Positions 35,001 through 50,000 of a stretch of 64,000 nt of DNA are shown here, in pieces. Origin of the DNA: Angiostrongylus vasorum (lineage: Eukaryota; Nematoda; Chromadorea; Rhabditida; Metastrongylidae). The first letter of the stretch is position 1; each line of letters starts with the position of its first letter. The stretch is from the NCBI GenBank assembly GCA_018806985.1, contig JADANN010000366.1, positions 62,001 through 126,000 on the forward strand, given 5' to 3'. Made by a program: the position numbers and the translations under genes. The notes beneath the pieces are model-generated. The model was not told the DNA's origin and searched no databases. It saw nothing but the letters and a program-made list of their open reading frames with translations.

Positions 35001-38000
35001 TCGAAAGAGAGACAAACATACGAAAAGGAAACCTTGCAAAAGAATTGGGAATGCGTCATGCAAAGCGGAGAAAATGGTAGAGTAAACGTTGCGGTTTTGC
35101 TATGGCGAGGAAGAACACCAGCCCACAAAATTCCAAGAGGTTTTGGTTAAAAGCCAAAATTATTAGAGTGAACCAGAGAGCCAAGTGACCACTAGTGAGG
35201 CGAAAGCTCTTTCTTTAACATTCGATTGGAAGTGTTCTATCTGAAACTGGCAGTATGTTGCCATCGTGTGTAATTGGATAGTAGTTGCACTTCATCTGCA
35301 AATGAAGTGACTTCCACGTCGAATTTTATGACAGAATTGTTTTCTACGTGTTCAAAACTTTTGAGTGAACCTCAGTTAGAGATTAGAATAATTCAGTTGA
35401 GTCAACAGTGGATCGGCTTGACAAGCATTTCATCTCAACTATGATCGTCACCCAGTTATCAACTGGCAACTTCTTCCTAGATCATAAGTGGAAGAACTTG
35501 ACTTTTTGGCGGATTTAACCTTGTTCCAAAATCTAGTCATCTCAGAAGATTAACCATAACTTCGGATTCATGTTTCGCATAAAAAAGGATGAAAGGGTAA
35601 AGACCTCGGCGTTGATCAATCGCTGAGGGATGCACCATGCATTCGACTTCATTAAGTATCGTTGGAGGTGACTGAATGCATATCTGGCCTTTCCAATGAC
35701 TTGCGGTGGCTTACGGATGTATCCACCCAGTGCTGCTATCCTCGCAGACAGGTCTCGTACCAATACCGACCCCGGCGGTACGGAAGGCGTGGTGGGCCAT
35801 GGGCGCATGGATGGATTCCACGTGCGTGTTGCAGACCACTGCATCACACGCGCCCGCCATGTTTCTCATAGGATGACAAATGAGACCCATGTTTGTGATC
35901 ACAAAATCGATCTCATATGTGAATGTAAGACGTTGGTTTCTTCAGTTTAATTTCTCAATGCCGGCGTCAGCTCTACTGTGTCGTGAGCTAAAGTTCTTGG
36001 TCGTTGTGCTGGATGTGTGCCGTTTGGCTTCAAAGCCTTCATCATGATGTTTTTCCCTTTCGTATGTCAATCTCTCGTTACACTGGCGCACATTAACATT
36101 TCCATATGCTTTTATGTTATACTCTTTTATTTGGACATGAGATGATGTTGAAGTTTCGTCAATGATTTCTTGACCATATTTCATACAAGAATTCATATAG
36201 ATGAGTTCTGGTGCAATCTCCATAATTGTCGTTGGGGGAAAATTGCAACAGGAATTGCCTCATCAGTATCTTTTTCAACGCTTCTCAATAGAAAGTTAGA
36301 GTAAAGCCGGCTTCTGTTTAATGTTGATCCCCAGATCAATCCCGTTAACGGGTGATCGCTGATAGCACTGATCGATAGGAAACTAGCTGAGAGACAGGCG
36401 GAACCCGCATGGTGTGGTGGTGAACGCGTTAGCCTCGGAAAGGTTAATGGAGCTGTTCGTGCCCACCCAACGCAGGCACTTGCGATCCAGAGTTTTGCAA
36501 ATATCTCCGTTGTGGTTCATAGTTTAATTGTGAAAACTTTGTCACTCTTATTTATAGATCCTAGTGTTTTTTCTTAAAAGGGTTTCCGATGTTTCATTAT
36601 TTCCTCTCAATGCTGTTGTAAAATCACTATACACACCTTCGTAGAGTTCCAATGCGTAGTGTTGAATTTTAATCCATATTAATCCTTTTTTTCGGATGAA
36701 GTGGGTCAGAAAGAAAGTTACAAATGAAATGGAGATATTTTCATTACAGAAGTGGAACATCACTAGAGCAGGTGCCCAAAAGGAGCACCATTTAACATCT
36801 TGCAGAAACAACTTGATGACACCAGCGTCTAAATCATCTTTCCTTTACTTACATGTTTGGTTCAAAATTTGTTTGGGGAATAAGCTATGAGGAGAAAGAA
36901 AAAGTTTTTGTTCCTTTGAAAAGGTTATCTTCGTTATGTACAGAATGCTTCCAATATCATATCGAATCGCATGGAACACTCTTCCCCGAAACAAGAAAGC
37001 GGAAACTTCTGCGGAGACGTCCTCTTCTCTCAAAAGCTTGCAATAAAATTTTATCTTACCAGATTATGGGCCGCGATTCGTTCAAGGAAACCCGAAAGCA
37101 GCTCTATATGATAGCGACTTCAAGTATACGGGAAATATTGTCTCGCATTATTCCACGCACCTCTCACTTTCCATTTCCAACCACAGTGATGCTGGGATAT
37201 TTGCAAAACTCCGGACAGCAGGTGTCTGGGGTGGGAAACGAACGCGCTAATACCTTTTCCGGGGGCTAACGCGTTCACCACCACACCATGCGGGTCCTTC
37301 GTTTCGCGTGTCGCTCAGCTAGCTTTATCGAACAGTGCCATCAGCAATCACCCATCAACTGGATTGATCTGGGGAGACCAAATCGGCAGTGAACCCAGAG
37401 GAGCTAAGGCTGTAGTCAAAATCACAACGTTGACTTTTTTATTTACTGCCTGTTACAATTTTTACAGAGGAACGCGAAACGAAGGACTCGCATGGTGTGA
37501 TGGTGAACGCTTTAGCCCCGAGAAAGGGTAGTATCGCGTTCGTTTCCCACCGCAGACACCTGCGGTTCGGGGTTTTGCAAATATCTCAGCATCGTTGTGG
37601 CTGTATCACACATTAATAGGCAGTAAATAAAAAAAGTTAACATTTTCATTATTAGTCTTGTTAAAGCTGCGCAAATCGCTCTATAGTCTTACTTACACTA
37701 GTGACATAACAAAATTTAGTAAAGATACTGGAATCCTTTGATTTAATTGCACTATAAATTTGATATTGTGTTTTCGGGAAAGTCGTACACATAGCAAACC
37801 CGGTGCAAACCACAGTAAGAAAGTGATCTGCCTCTACGTCGGTGTATTAGCGGACAGCTAAGATCAGCAAAAAAAAAGATATTCGCTGAAAAGGAATGAT
37901 ATGCAAACCTGAATGCTTTGACGTGGACGTTGTCAATTTCGGCTGCAGTCCTTGCTGAAGTCTCGTTTCAGCGTCAGTTGCGTCATCTCGTCGTGCTTCC

Positions 38001-41000
38001 TCCGCCCGACATCCTCGCCATTGTGCGTAATCCACGACCAGGTTCGTTGTCCGTTGCTGTTGGCTTTTTTTTATTATGTCGTTACCTTGTGTGTGCATTC
38101 CGTGTTTGTTACGTAAAACGTCGTCGTGTTTGCAAGTGGGTTTTATTGCCTGATGTTTGGCGACGTTTGACGACTTTTGTCATGGCCATCATCACAAAAG
38201 CGGTTTTCCATAGCGATATTGCTGCAAGCCGCCAATCGCCTTCCATTGTTATGCTGTTTGACATCGTCTGCTAATCACCCATCCTTGTCATACTTCTTTT
38301 CGATGCCTTGCACTACAATCGCATCTTGAAATCTTCATGGGCTTTTTGAGCCACTCATCTCAATTACCCAGTCAATTTTTTTGCTTGTGTTAAGAAAAAA
38401 ATTACTTTCAACTTATCGTCTATTGTTACTGAACGATGTAGCTTAACGAATTCTTGTTGAAGAACTACCTTAGCTAGTCACTGGAGCAAATCTTAGATTT
38501 CAGCTTCTCATTGTCACAATTTTTTGAATTTAGCGCTAGAAAGCACTGTTCACTTAGTATTGTCAACGTTAAAACAGATACATATATGCTTATCTACGAG
38601 CCTTGAATTTTAAAGGACCTTTTTGCCCATTGTTAAGAGAAGAGAACAGTAATTTTTGCTCTTGTCCCGGTTAACTAGGTTGCTATCCAATTTAACCAAG
38701 AAAAAAAAACAAACAAACGGCACATCTGTTAGATGTGACTTTTTTTCGCTATTTTGGGCCCACTTATCACAAGAGGCTGAATTTTCAAAGATTTTCTCCA
38801 CATCATTCCTGAGATACCTTGCGCTAATTTGGTCAGAGTGTTGTACAAAACAAGGTTAGGAAAGTGGTATCTTCCGATGATCAGTTCTAGATGATATTTT
38901 CCAAATGTGTATTATGCTAGTAGAAAGATGTCCTGGCTCTCATTATTTTGAGATATTTCGTTCTGCTTCCAATTATCACTTCATTTTTTGGAGGAATTAC
39001 CTCTTTTTACGTGCGCGTGTGGCGCAGTGGAAGGAGGCGTGCTGCAACACACGTGGAGTCGATCCCCGCGGCCAAGGTCCAACAATCCTCCCATCCCTCC
39101 GGGGTCGGCAAATTGACACCAGACTTGTCTGGGAGGATAGCAGCGCTGGTTCGATATATCGGTAGGCCACCGCGAGTTATTGTGAAGGTTAGATATACAT
39201 TCACTCACCTTCAAACGATGCTTAATGAAGTCGAATGCATGGCGCAGGGGCGTCAACGTCGGGAGCAGTATCCTTATTATTACCTCTTTTTGCGGTGGGT
39301 GGATATCTCGCAGGATTTGCTGTGGTAATAACGATCCTTCTGTATTTCCTCTTTTAAACGGGGGCGGTCGATCACCTTTTGCCTTTAAATCTCCACATCC
39401 TTTACACTCCCTGAACACTGTCGTGAAATGAAATTCGAATTCTTTACGACCATTAGTCAGGAAGTCGTTTGTTGTTTTGTAAGTTAACGATGACCATTTT
39501 TCGGTTAGGCGGTGAGCTGTCGCAAAATGAGGTCATTTCAACTCGAAGTCGTTTGCTCGGCTCTTCCAAGTTTAAGTTTAACATTGTAATGTTCCATTTC
39601 TTTTCTCCGTTCTACTCACCATTAGTAACCTAAGTTTTAACCGTTCCTGCAGCAACAAAATAACACTGTTTTTTTGTTGGATACTAAAATTTCCCCTAAG
39701 GCCTCTGTGACGTTACGAATTGCCATTCATTATACATACAAGTTTTTTTACAAATGAAACTTTAATGTTAAGTAAGGAATAATGGATAATGCTTTCGGCG
39801 TTGATCAATCCCTGTTGGATGCGCCGTGCATTCGACATCAGTCACTTTGGCAAGCCGATGTATTGGGTCAATGCTGCTATCCTCATAGACAGGTCTGGTA
39901 CCAATTTGCAGACCCCCGAACACACATGTGTGTTGCAGGGTGCCTGTAACCACTGCGCTATACGCACCCCACGGTGTTAAATACTGCAAGTATTTGCTGT
40001 CTTTCTTTTCACCTTTCTTAGTCCTTATGGTATTTTTTCCTAATTTTGCTAGTTTTTTCCTTTCTGCAAGATTTGAGTGACTAATATGAGAGTTTAGGAT
40101 TTCTATACCAAAATATCACTTTTTTTGAACCATTTTTTTTCTTCAATCATTCCGAATTTTCTAGAAATGTGCTACACTAGGAATAAAAAAACACCTACAG
40201 ACTCTGCTGAACTAATGGCTAGCCTTCGCTTTATTTCGCTCTTTCTTATCATCCAAATCTTCTCATATGGAAGTGTTTCGGTTCCGTGCATTGTGTACAA
40301 TTCCAGTTTCCACACCATGCTAAAATCCCAATGAAATCTTCCTTCACTGTTCAAAATTCGTCCCGCATTCCTCCCTCATTCTTCATTCGCCATCCAACGG
40401 AACAGCCGATAACGACAATTTGTATTCATCATGTTGTTCGTTAACATCGTCGTTCGCGGACGTAAATACGGCCTTAACGGCATCGATAGCCGTCTTCACT
40501 GCTCTCTTCATCAATGACATTCCTGTGCCGTTTCCATGTCTCTGAATCATTTCAATAGTAGTTGCTGCTTTCATAGCCGATTTTTTCGCAATTTATCGGC
40601 TTGCTTTTTGCTTAAAAAAAACGGGTGGCTTCTAAGAGGATTTCATACTGGTGGATTCCAACACAAGAGGAAACGTACATAAAATTTGGTACATGAAACT
40701 GAAAAAAGAAAAAAACGGAACGGGACGTAGCGATGACCCAAATTCCTGTTTCTTCAATCCTACCATATACCCGTATTACTTTATGGAGCACGTTGTTTGA
40801 GCTGAGAATCAAGAAGATTTCATTAGGGAGTAGCGAAATTCTAATGTTCTGTTAATTATTGTCCGTCAAGGAAGCTTAAATTATTAGTAGATTGCACTAC
40901 TTCGTTTGAAACTTCAGGAGCATATGAATGTGAATTTGCCCAGAACAACGATTTCGGAGGAATCGGCCAGTGGATGATTGTTAAACAAATCTGTTAGCAG

Positions 41001-44000
41001 TGAATTGAGCTGTAGGAGATAATGGGTTCGTAGGATGCACGCACCGTACGAGCGACTAAGGACCACCTTCGCTAACCTGCATCACTCACCCATATAATTT
41101 CTTCTGTAAACTTTGAAATATGGAATATTGTTTATTTTTGATTAAATTACTCAACATCACATGTATTACCTTGTGCGGATCCTACCATTTCTTGCATCCG
41201 ATTCGTTCCCTACCATCCGCCATTCACCATGGCCTTCGTTCTTTTTCTGAATGTGGGTTCGGCTGCTGCTTGAGGAATTTTTTCGTCTTCGTCACGAATA
41301 TCGCTGAACTGTGGTCCGCCCGATTCTCGCTGGATTTCTGGGTTAGCTGCGCAAGAGCGTTTCCCATGTGGATTACAGGGAATCAACTTCTCCTAGAGAA
41401 GTCTGGTGCAGATTTGGCAACCCAGGAGGTATGAGGTTTCCTGTAGGCCCAGGCGGAGTCGATAAACCGCCGGGTGGGTTGGGCTGTCGCATAATAAATG
41501 GGATCACTACATCGCTTCCTACTCCGAGGCTCGCTCTCTGCTTCGGCACTCGCTCATGCATATTTGTTCTTTTTAGGCAACCTTGGAGGGATAGGCAGCT
41601 TCCTTAGTTCCTTTGGTGTTGCATCGAAACAACGACTTCGTGTGTAGTGCAGGTCGTCTCAAATAACTGTGTTGCTCATGCCCACCATGAAAAATGAAGT
41701 AATATGGTCGCTAAAATTTCGCTATTGTTTCAGGACTTGTAGAAACGCATGAAAAATTACCTTATACGAATACACACCACATCTTTTTCGTACAGACATG
41801 TTGTGGTACTTTATAGTTCGTAGTTTTCAAAATGTTTGTTTAACAGCAGTAGAGACGTGAATACGTCCATTAGTGTATTTGTATTTAGAACTATGTTGAC
41901 AAACCGGAACTTCCCATTCCTGCTGGTGTTTTAGCCTTGAGGAGTTCATTTATCTCCTTTAAGAAGTTGTTTCTTTGTTATTTCCTTCAATAATGAGTAA
42001 GTAGGATCCTTGTGAACTTCTTCGGTCTTCAAATGAGCTCATCTCAACAGCGTCCGAAGAGTAAATTTCGTATTGCGTGTTTCTCTCCTTCGGGTCACTT
42101 TATCTCTTCTTTAGATCTTCCAAGTGAATTGCCGAACGCACGAACAAAACAACTATCCGCACACTAATTTTTTTCATCCTTCCGAATGCAATCTGTCATC
42201 TGCCGGTAATTAACGGACTTGTCTTCGTAGTCGCTTACACCCGAAATTTGTTATGAGAACGGTTACGCTTTGCTATTTAAGAAATTATTTTATCGTAGTT
42301 TTTTTATGGCTGTTATCGCATTTAGTCTCATCAGTAGTCGAGATAAAACCGAAGTTCTTATCCCTATGACCCAACAAAGCTATTCAATGGGTTTGTTCAG
42401 GAGAGATGAAGGGTAAAAATTTTTTTTCAGTCAGGACCTTCAGTTTTATTGCACCTGATGATGAGATAACTATGTGTTGCTTGCCAAGTTTTCCTGAGCG
42501 GCGAAGCTTCACTCGTGGTAAGGCTTTTTAGGTAGATATGATGTATTCAGTCTCAGTTTTAGTGACCCTGCTGGTGTAGTGAACTCTAGCTGCACTTCGC
42601 ATTTTGACACTCGACTGTCACCGATGTAGAGATGAATACCAGGAGAGTTGGCAATACGCACAACTTCTTATACTCTGTTTCTTTGATATACCAATATTTA
42701 TTCGGCTAACGTTTCACGTCTTCGTCTTCCTCAGAGCCGATGATCTGAGTCGATGTCCACGGTCGTTCGTCTTCTCGATGTGGAGTCTTCGTCGTCGTAT
42801 CGAGCCGGATCTTCTTTAGTGGAAGATTTCTTGGATGAGGCGTTCTCATTCAGAGATGCTCTTATATACGGGATTGTTCTTGCTGATAGTCGTGATTATC
42901 CGGTGATAATAACTTGTTTTTCCCGACGATCAATCCTGCAGAACTCGGTATCATTATTATTAACTAGCACAGAGCGTAACAATATCACTGTGAACCGACT
43001 TTCATTTAACCACGGTGTAAATGATCAATCTATCAATCTACCTTGTTTCATTGATAAGCTAACACGGGGTTCTTACCAATGAAACAAGGTGCATTCATCA
43101 TTTATACCCAGGTTAATTGAAAGCGAGTTTGGAATAACTTCTTGTATTCGCATTTTTTGGAACTTTATTTTTAATGGAACAAAGCAACGTTGATAAGGGT
43201 TTTGTCGAGCAGCTTTCAAAAGAAATTGTCAACTCTCTGGGAACAGTCTTTCATATATCGCATCTACTTTTTTTGGTCGCTTGCTCTTGCCCGTTTTATG
43301 AAACATTTCTAATCCTTTCTGGAACAGTTTGAGCACCTGCTTCCCTTTTCGTCCTCGAATATTGCAGTGGAAGCTGTTTTTCTCTAGGTGTCTTAAGAAG
43401 TTTTCTTCTTTCCTTGATAAGCTGAAAACATGCAAAGCTTCACTTCAGATACATCTCCATCCATATTTGACACTCTTGGACGCCCTTCTTCCTGTACAAG
43501 TACAAGTGAAGATGGTGTTATCAACTGAAACTATTGTGATATCAGTCTGACAGTATACCTGGTCTGGCCATCAAGGCTATGGCTATACTTTGCGCTATCC
43601 AATTGCGCTGGTGGTTCGTCGTTTCCAGATGGGGTCTCTTAGCGCATATCGTTGTCGTTGTTGCTGTTGTTGTTGTTGCGACAGCGCAGTAACACCGCTG
43701 GCTGACCAACCGCTTCCTGAGCCACCACCACCACCCCACCCCCACCCCCCACCCATCACGACAACCACGGCAATCCTAGTTTGCATATCCGCCACCCACG
43801 CTGGTGTCCTCGCATCGTAATATTCGGAACTCTCGAAGACTTTCTATCGTTTACAATTCGCTGTTACTTGTTTTTTTACTAAATCTCGAATAAATCTTTT
43901 GAGAATAAGATTTATTGAATTAGCATTTGCTTTCTGTGTTAACTCATGGCATCGGTCTATATTCGGGACCCATGCCTTTAGCCAGCAATCTTAATAATAG

Positions 44001-47000
44001 TGCTAGTTGTAGTCACTGGTAGTAATATCACCTGTTAATATCCAGTGATTTTAGCGAACACCATTAAACTCTCCACTCGGTCCTATTGTATTTTGAAGCC
44101 CTTTATTTTTGTCTACAAAACTAGGCGACGGATAGCACAGTGGTAGTGACGTCGGCTATCACGAGCACGGTGCTAGTTCGTTTCCCGTTCGGGCTCATCA
44201 AACCTCTCATCCCTCCGGGGTCGGGAAATTGGCACCGGACATGTTCGGAAAAGAACAGTAGTCCAATTGGGAACGCTCCACCTCGGCTATCTTAGGACTG
44301 CAGGGAGAATCGACTCGACCTGCATTCTACAACATTCAAGGTGAAATGAAAAAGTCCTCAAGCAGCAGCCAAGGCCACACGTAAAAGTTGGAAGAGTTTG
44401 TGGATAATCGATGCGAGGAAAAGAATCAGATGTGAGAAGTGCTGGGATCCGCACAGTGGACGTGAAAGCGGGTCACATAAAATAAAATAAATAAAAACAT
44501 GTTTTTACTATATTTGTCAAATAGCTAGGCACTGTAACTCGCCGAACTCACCCATGGTAGAATCACAGCCGCTGAATGTATCGTGTAGCCCATTGAATGC
44601 GTTGCTGAAGTGTTGACCAGCCAGCTTTCTGCCTATGCATAATCATATTTCTTGAGTCCATTTGCATCTGCGAACATTTATATGATTGCCTAATCCCGAG
44701 TCATCTGAAGGGGTACCATGTAACCTCACCACCAACCGTCTCGAAAACCCTTGCGTAGAAGAATCTATGGGTCACCGTTTATAATAGAATTATGGGTAAT
44801 CTTATTTGTGTTAGAATTTCGGCTATGAAGCGCTGAAATCCAATTCTGAACAGACATAAAGCTGTGATGTTTCATGAACTAAGTTGGTCATGAACGTTCT
44901 TCACAATGATTTAAGTATTGTTGGATTTTACTAATTGCTTTTCAAAAATAAGGTCTTGTCTGTTTATGTGCTTTTCGTTCTTGTTCCTGAAATAGTTCTT
45001 GCCATGATTAAATTCTTCATTATTGAGTCAGTGCGTTGTTCGGGCTGTTGTCGGTGTTGTTCTTCCGTACACGGGACTGTTGTTTAGTGGGGGGCCTATC
45101 AGTGCCGTAAGGTCATCGCAGCGACACGGCGACATTCCGACGACACTTCTATCGGGCCTTTGCCACCAGATCGTTCCACAATAGACGCCGCCACACCTCC
45201 ATCGGTCGCGCTGGACTGAGTTCTGTTCTTTTAACGGAGATTCAATTTCTACGAACCATTTTGCACCGATTAATCCAATTATTGACAGTCTTGATCAATT
45301 TTCTTAAATAATCTCTATTTACGCGCCAGATTTTCTAGTTCTCTTATTCGTTTGCAAAATTAGGATTATAACTTTACCGTTTAGTGAACGGTAAAGAATA
45401 AGTTGTTAGGTGTTCATCAGTCAATTAAAGATACGCCATGCATCGGACTCCTTTCGTAGTCTCGGAGAGGTGATTAAATGCATATCTCGCATATATAACG
45501 ACTAGCAGCACACTACCTCTGTATGAAGTCAGTTTTGTTGTCCTGCTACACAAATAGTACGGATTTTCCGACAACAGAGGCTTTGGGTGCTTAGTTAACC
45601 CACTTTGCAAGATTGAACCCGCGACCCCTATGTGTATTCTCGGGCACGTCTAGCCACAGCTTCGCAAGCGCTACCGTTTAGTATTACGGGGTATTGGAGA
45701 TTAAACTAACAAGGTTACAGTTCCACCTAGTACGCATCAGTTCAGCATGACGTTTTCTATTTTTGTTCTGATTACTTACCGTCGTACAATAATATCACTT
45801 TTGCGTAAACATTGGTGAAATCACGAAATCCGCTTTGCAGACTCAATATGGTCTGATTTTCTTTTCCTTCAGGATTATTTCATAAAAGAATAGGAAGCAT
45901 ATGGAGCTGTTTGGAGTCTATCACCTATAATAACTAATATTAATGAAACAGACGTAGAAAGTAGAATTGTAACGGAGATAATCCGTACTGCGCAAGTGTA
46001 CCAGTGACAGGAAGAAAAAATGCGGAGGAGAGCCAGTCATTGAACTAGTGCTTATTGGCTGCAGTCGACGTCTTCCATTAGTTGATGCAGGCACTAATGT
46101 TCTGTTGTTGAGTGTTCTTTTACTTCTGTCTTGTCTTTCAAGTACTAGTGCCTTCTAGACAGATCTCCTTGCTTCAAGTTGTGCTGAAGAGACGTTCGTT
46201 TCTGTTCTCTTGTGAACAGTCATCGACCCCATACAGCGACATATTGGAGCTCAAACCTAGTCAAATCGACTTGCTCGGTTTGGAATACTGTGCTAGCTAG
46301 TGTTGTCAAATTTTGGCTCTAACATGGTTTTTCATTCTAAAGTGTGGCGCAAAGTGGTTAAATGGAGGTAAATGGAAATGAGTTTGTCTTAAGTGTGCAG
46401 TTAAACGAGCCGGTAAATTTCACTGTTTTGCCAGCAATTTTCTACTTGGCTTGAAACAACCTCTTAAAAACGGGTTAGAAAAAAAACCGCGTTTCAAACT
46501 TGACATGTTCGGGTTGCTATTGCGTTTTGAACCGTGGCCCACATTGCTTTTTGATAACGCTGAACATGCCGCAGCCATGATTCACTCGACGGTCAGACCA
46601 TGACTCGCAAACAAATAGTTCATTTCGTTCGTTCCATTTTTCAGTATCTTAACGAGAACAGAACGTCATCTGTATTGGGAATTTTATCACGCAACTGGAC
46701 TTATCGACACATTAGAGCTCGTGCTTAGATCCTTTTGACGTCGTGTAGCTTCCTAGACTAGTCAGTTTTCATATTTCACTCTCTTCCATACATTTTTCTC
46801 TTCTAGACGTGAGGTCACATTTAAACTAGGGCTGAGTATATCGGGTATCGTTCTCAAATTTATCGACATCCCAAGCCGATAAGTGCTTGCCGGTCTTGGA
46901 TATCTCAATTTGCTAATGGACTGCATGTTTCGATGATTTTTTCCGATTTGGGTGAGTCGCTTGTTGTGTCCGGCCCATCGCGACATTAAAACGTCCTTGT

Positions 47001-50000
47001 CTTTATCGTCGTCTCAGCAAATCGTTATTACGTCATCTACTCGGTTTATGAGCGCATCGACTTACTGTAACTGTGATTATGTCAGTATCGCTATTTTAAA
47101 CTTCTATGACTTCTTCAGGGATTGATCAACGCCGAGAGCTTTATCCTTTTATCCTTTTATGACTTGTTTATTTATTTCCCACTATTTCCTTTTCTTGTTG
47201 TTTCTTTCTTATCCATCTGTTTTTGACTGCATATCTCACAATTCTTCTTTCTGTAGTGCAATTCAACTCCATTTCATTCAAAGATAGCACCCACACCGAT
47301 GTATGTGGGCCATTCAATTGGTCATATCCTCACCTAAGCCGTTGGCCATTTAATTTGTCTATGAAGAAAGATAATGGCTCTGCTTCTAATAGATAAATTG
47401 TGCAAAAAGTACTTGATGCTGGGCACATGAATAGCTCTTCTTCCCAAAAACCTTGCGGGTCGCGGAACATTTTTCATTTAGAGACTAACCTAGAGACTGA
47501 CCCCCCTACATGACCTGATGAGACTTTTTCCTAAGGTCCTGAGAAGCCGTTCTCAGCGTGTTCTCATGTCGATGTACTGGCAATCGAAGGTCGTTGTAGA
47601 CCGTAGTGATGTATGTTACGCTCCTTCATGGCTACTGCGAATCCTGGAATTGCTTTGCTGTTTTCTGGTCTTTCCCATGGAAACGTTAAATTTTCTCCGC
47701 CTGAGGTATGCTGCCATTGTACATCGCAGTTTGACAACCACGAACACGCCATAGTCGATAAGTCATTGGGGGGAACACAATTGTTGGCCTAAAATCGGGC
47801 TATGCTTTCGTTAGGTGCTCTGTGCAATAAGTTGAATTGTTACAAAATATCACAATAAGGTTACAAAATTGGTGTCCAAATCCGATGTTTCTCAAGTTGT
47901 TTTTTTGAAAATCAAAGAAGTTTCTCAATGCTTCGTTTTTCTTGTTCAGCAATCGCGAGGTTGTTATACAGTATACATTTACTTTCATACAAAAACACAT
48001 ACAGCACATCAGTAGCTGACGTTTCGGCACTTCGCCTTCTTTAGAGCCGTTTTTACGTGTCTTCCACTGAGGAAGAAAAGAACAGCTGACTACGTACACA
48101 TAAAAGAACGGCCCTGAAGAAGGCGATAGTGCCGAAACATCAGCTACTGATGTGCTGTATGTGTTTTTGTATGGAAGTAAATGTATGCTGTATAACAACC
48201 TCGCGATTGCTGAACAAGAAAACGACGCATTTGTAGTCCAGTCCCGAGGTTAATAGAAAGTCGATCCTGGAACTACTTCTCAGTGCTGTTGAACTGTCAG
48301 CGTATTTGTCTATAAGGAGTCTGACCTTCACCCACATCAGAGTTTAAGTTAGCATTTAATCTCTGCGTCTAATGAACTGAACACTATCTTAGGGATGTTT
48401 TTTGCTAATGAATGACTGCAAAGAGTGATGCATCTGTGGCCAAATAGTACTGCGACACGCTATGGTAGTCGGTTTGCTGTCCCACACCCTCTTCATCATG
48501 TGTTCGGGTTTATATCGCAGACCTCCTGACAACCTGCGTCGATTTCCTTGTTGTAATTTTGTTGGTCACACCTGCTTTGCCAGCCACACGACGTTCGCCT
48601 AGTTTCCATGACGTTCCGCCTGCTTCGAGCCGAATTCGGTTTTCCTGCGAAACTGGTAATCGGTGATGAGCTCTTCATTCGTACCACTAACATCAATGGT
48701 AGGTTGTCGTACTTTATTCTGAGACTTATTTCTCTTCTCAGTTTTGAATAGTCACTGATCCTAACTATAGCTCTGTGGATGTCTATTCGTAGAGTTTTTT
48801 CGTACGGCCGAATTCTGTTCTATGGTTTCTTTCTCATCTTTCTCACAGCATTTATATTGGTGACCCATTGTGGGCTTCGACGGCTCTTTTGGTCGTTTAA
48901 TCCCAATGACGCTTGGCCGGTTATATCGTGTTTCCTCATTAGTTGATCAATTAGGAAGTTGTCGACTGTCCACAATCCAATTAGATCGGCAAACATGTTA
49001 AGTTTGAACGACGTTTTTAATTTGGTTCGGTATTTGTTACGTATTTCTCGTGACGGAATTCTTAGCATTCCTCTTCTCTTTTGTTTGAAATGCTCATTTG
49101 TTAGAAACGTATCCAAAAATCAATCAATCAATCCTTATATTTTCTCTTGTAGGCTTTTCTTGAGAGTAAAGAGGATTTTTGAAAACCTTCTCAGTTGAAC
49201 GATTTTTTTTCTCTATTGAATCACTTTAGTGGTGAAAGACTTTTTTTTAATGAGGAACTGAAATTTCTCAAAGCAGAAAAGTTGCAAAGGTGGTTTTCTA
49301 ATTGAATGTTTTTCTAAGCAACGTTTTTTCACATTCCATCCTGTTGTCCCTTTTTCAGTTTTGGTCTTAGCATCTGCTATGCTGGTTCCCTTTAGTGCTG
49401 GCGTTCCAACTCTTCATTGTTGTTCGTTTCTGATTTACACTGTGGAAGTGCTTGACGTGTCCTCTGACCACACTCGTCTCATCTTTCTGCCGCGATTTTT
49501 CGCCGATCTTGTTGAGAGTTCCAGGTTTTCTCCTCGTTTTCGCTGTGTGTTTGTTTTCTATGAAACCTGTTGATGTAGCCCTCGCCAGACCTTAACTAAC
49601 TCCTCATCCGCTTCAATACTTTTTGGGATTCCTTGTAAGATTCTCAAGGTTTCGGTGCAACTGTAGTGACGGTCATCATCTTCACCAATTTTGATTCCTG
49701 CGTTAGCAAAAATTTAGCGCTCCAGATATGCACAATATCCATGGTGGAACTGAAAGCTCATTAATTAGTTTTGATCTTATCATCTGACGTATAGCTTCTT
49801 ATGCATTTTGTTCCGAAGTTGATAGAATTCTTGTCCCTCATCTTAAAGCGTGCGCTTTTCCAGTTCCGGAATTTCCATGTGCGTTTCCGTCACTCGAGAA
49901 GTACGAGCTGCATTACATTTTTCATATAACTTCGCATTATTTTTTAACGATTTTAGCGACCAAGTGGATTCACTACGTATCCTATCCGGCTCTATCGAAA

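Noticed and set aside
36853..37269. 138-codon plus-strand ORF in grdn-1 intron 3
   Set aside because: Its last third is SINE-2a. The first part has no start context, no splice signals and no recognisable domain, and exons 3 and 4 join in phase without it.
37847..38098. Minus-strand 83-codon frame with a good donor (CATTCAG|GTTTGC)
   Set aside because: The plus strand here is grdn-1 exon 4, which fits the HOOK domain and phases on both sides. The minus frame is its shadow.
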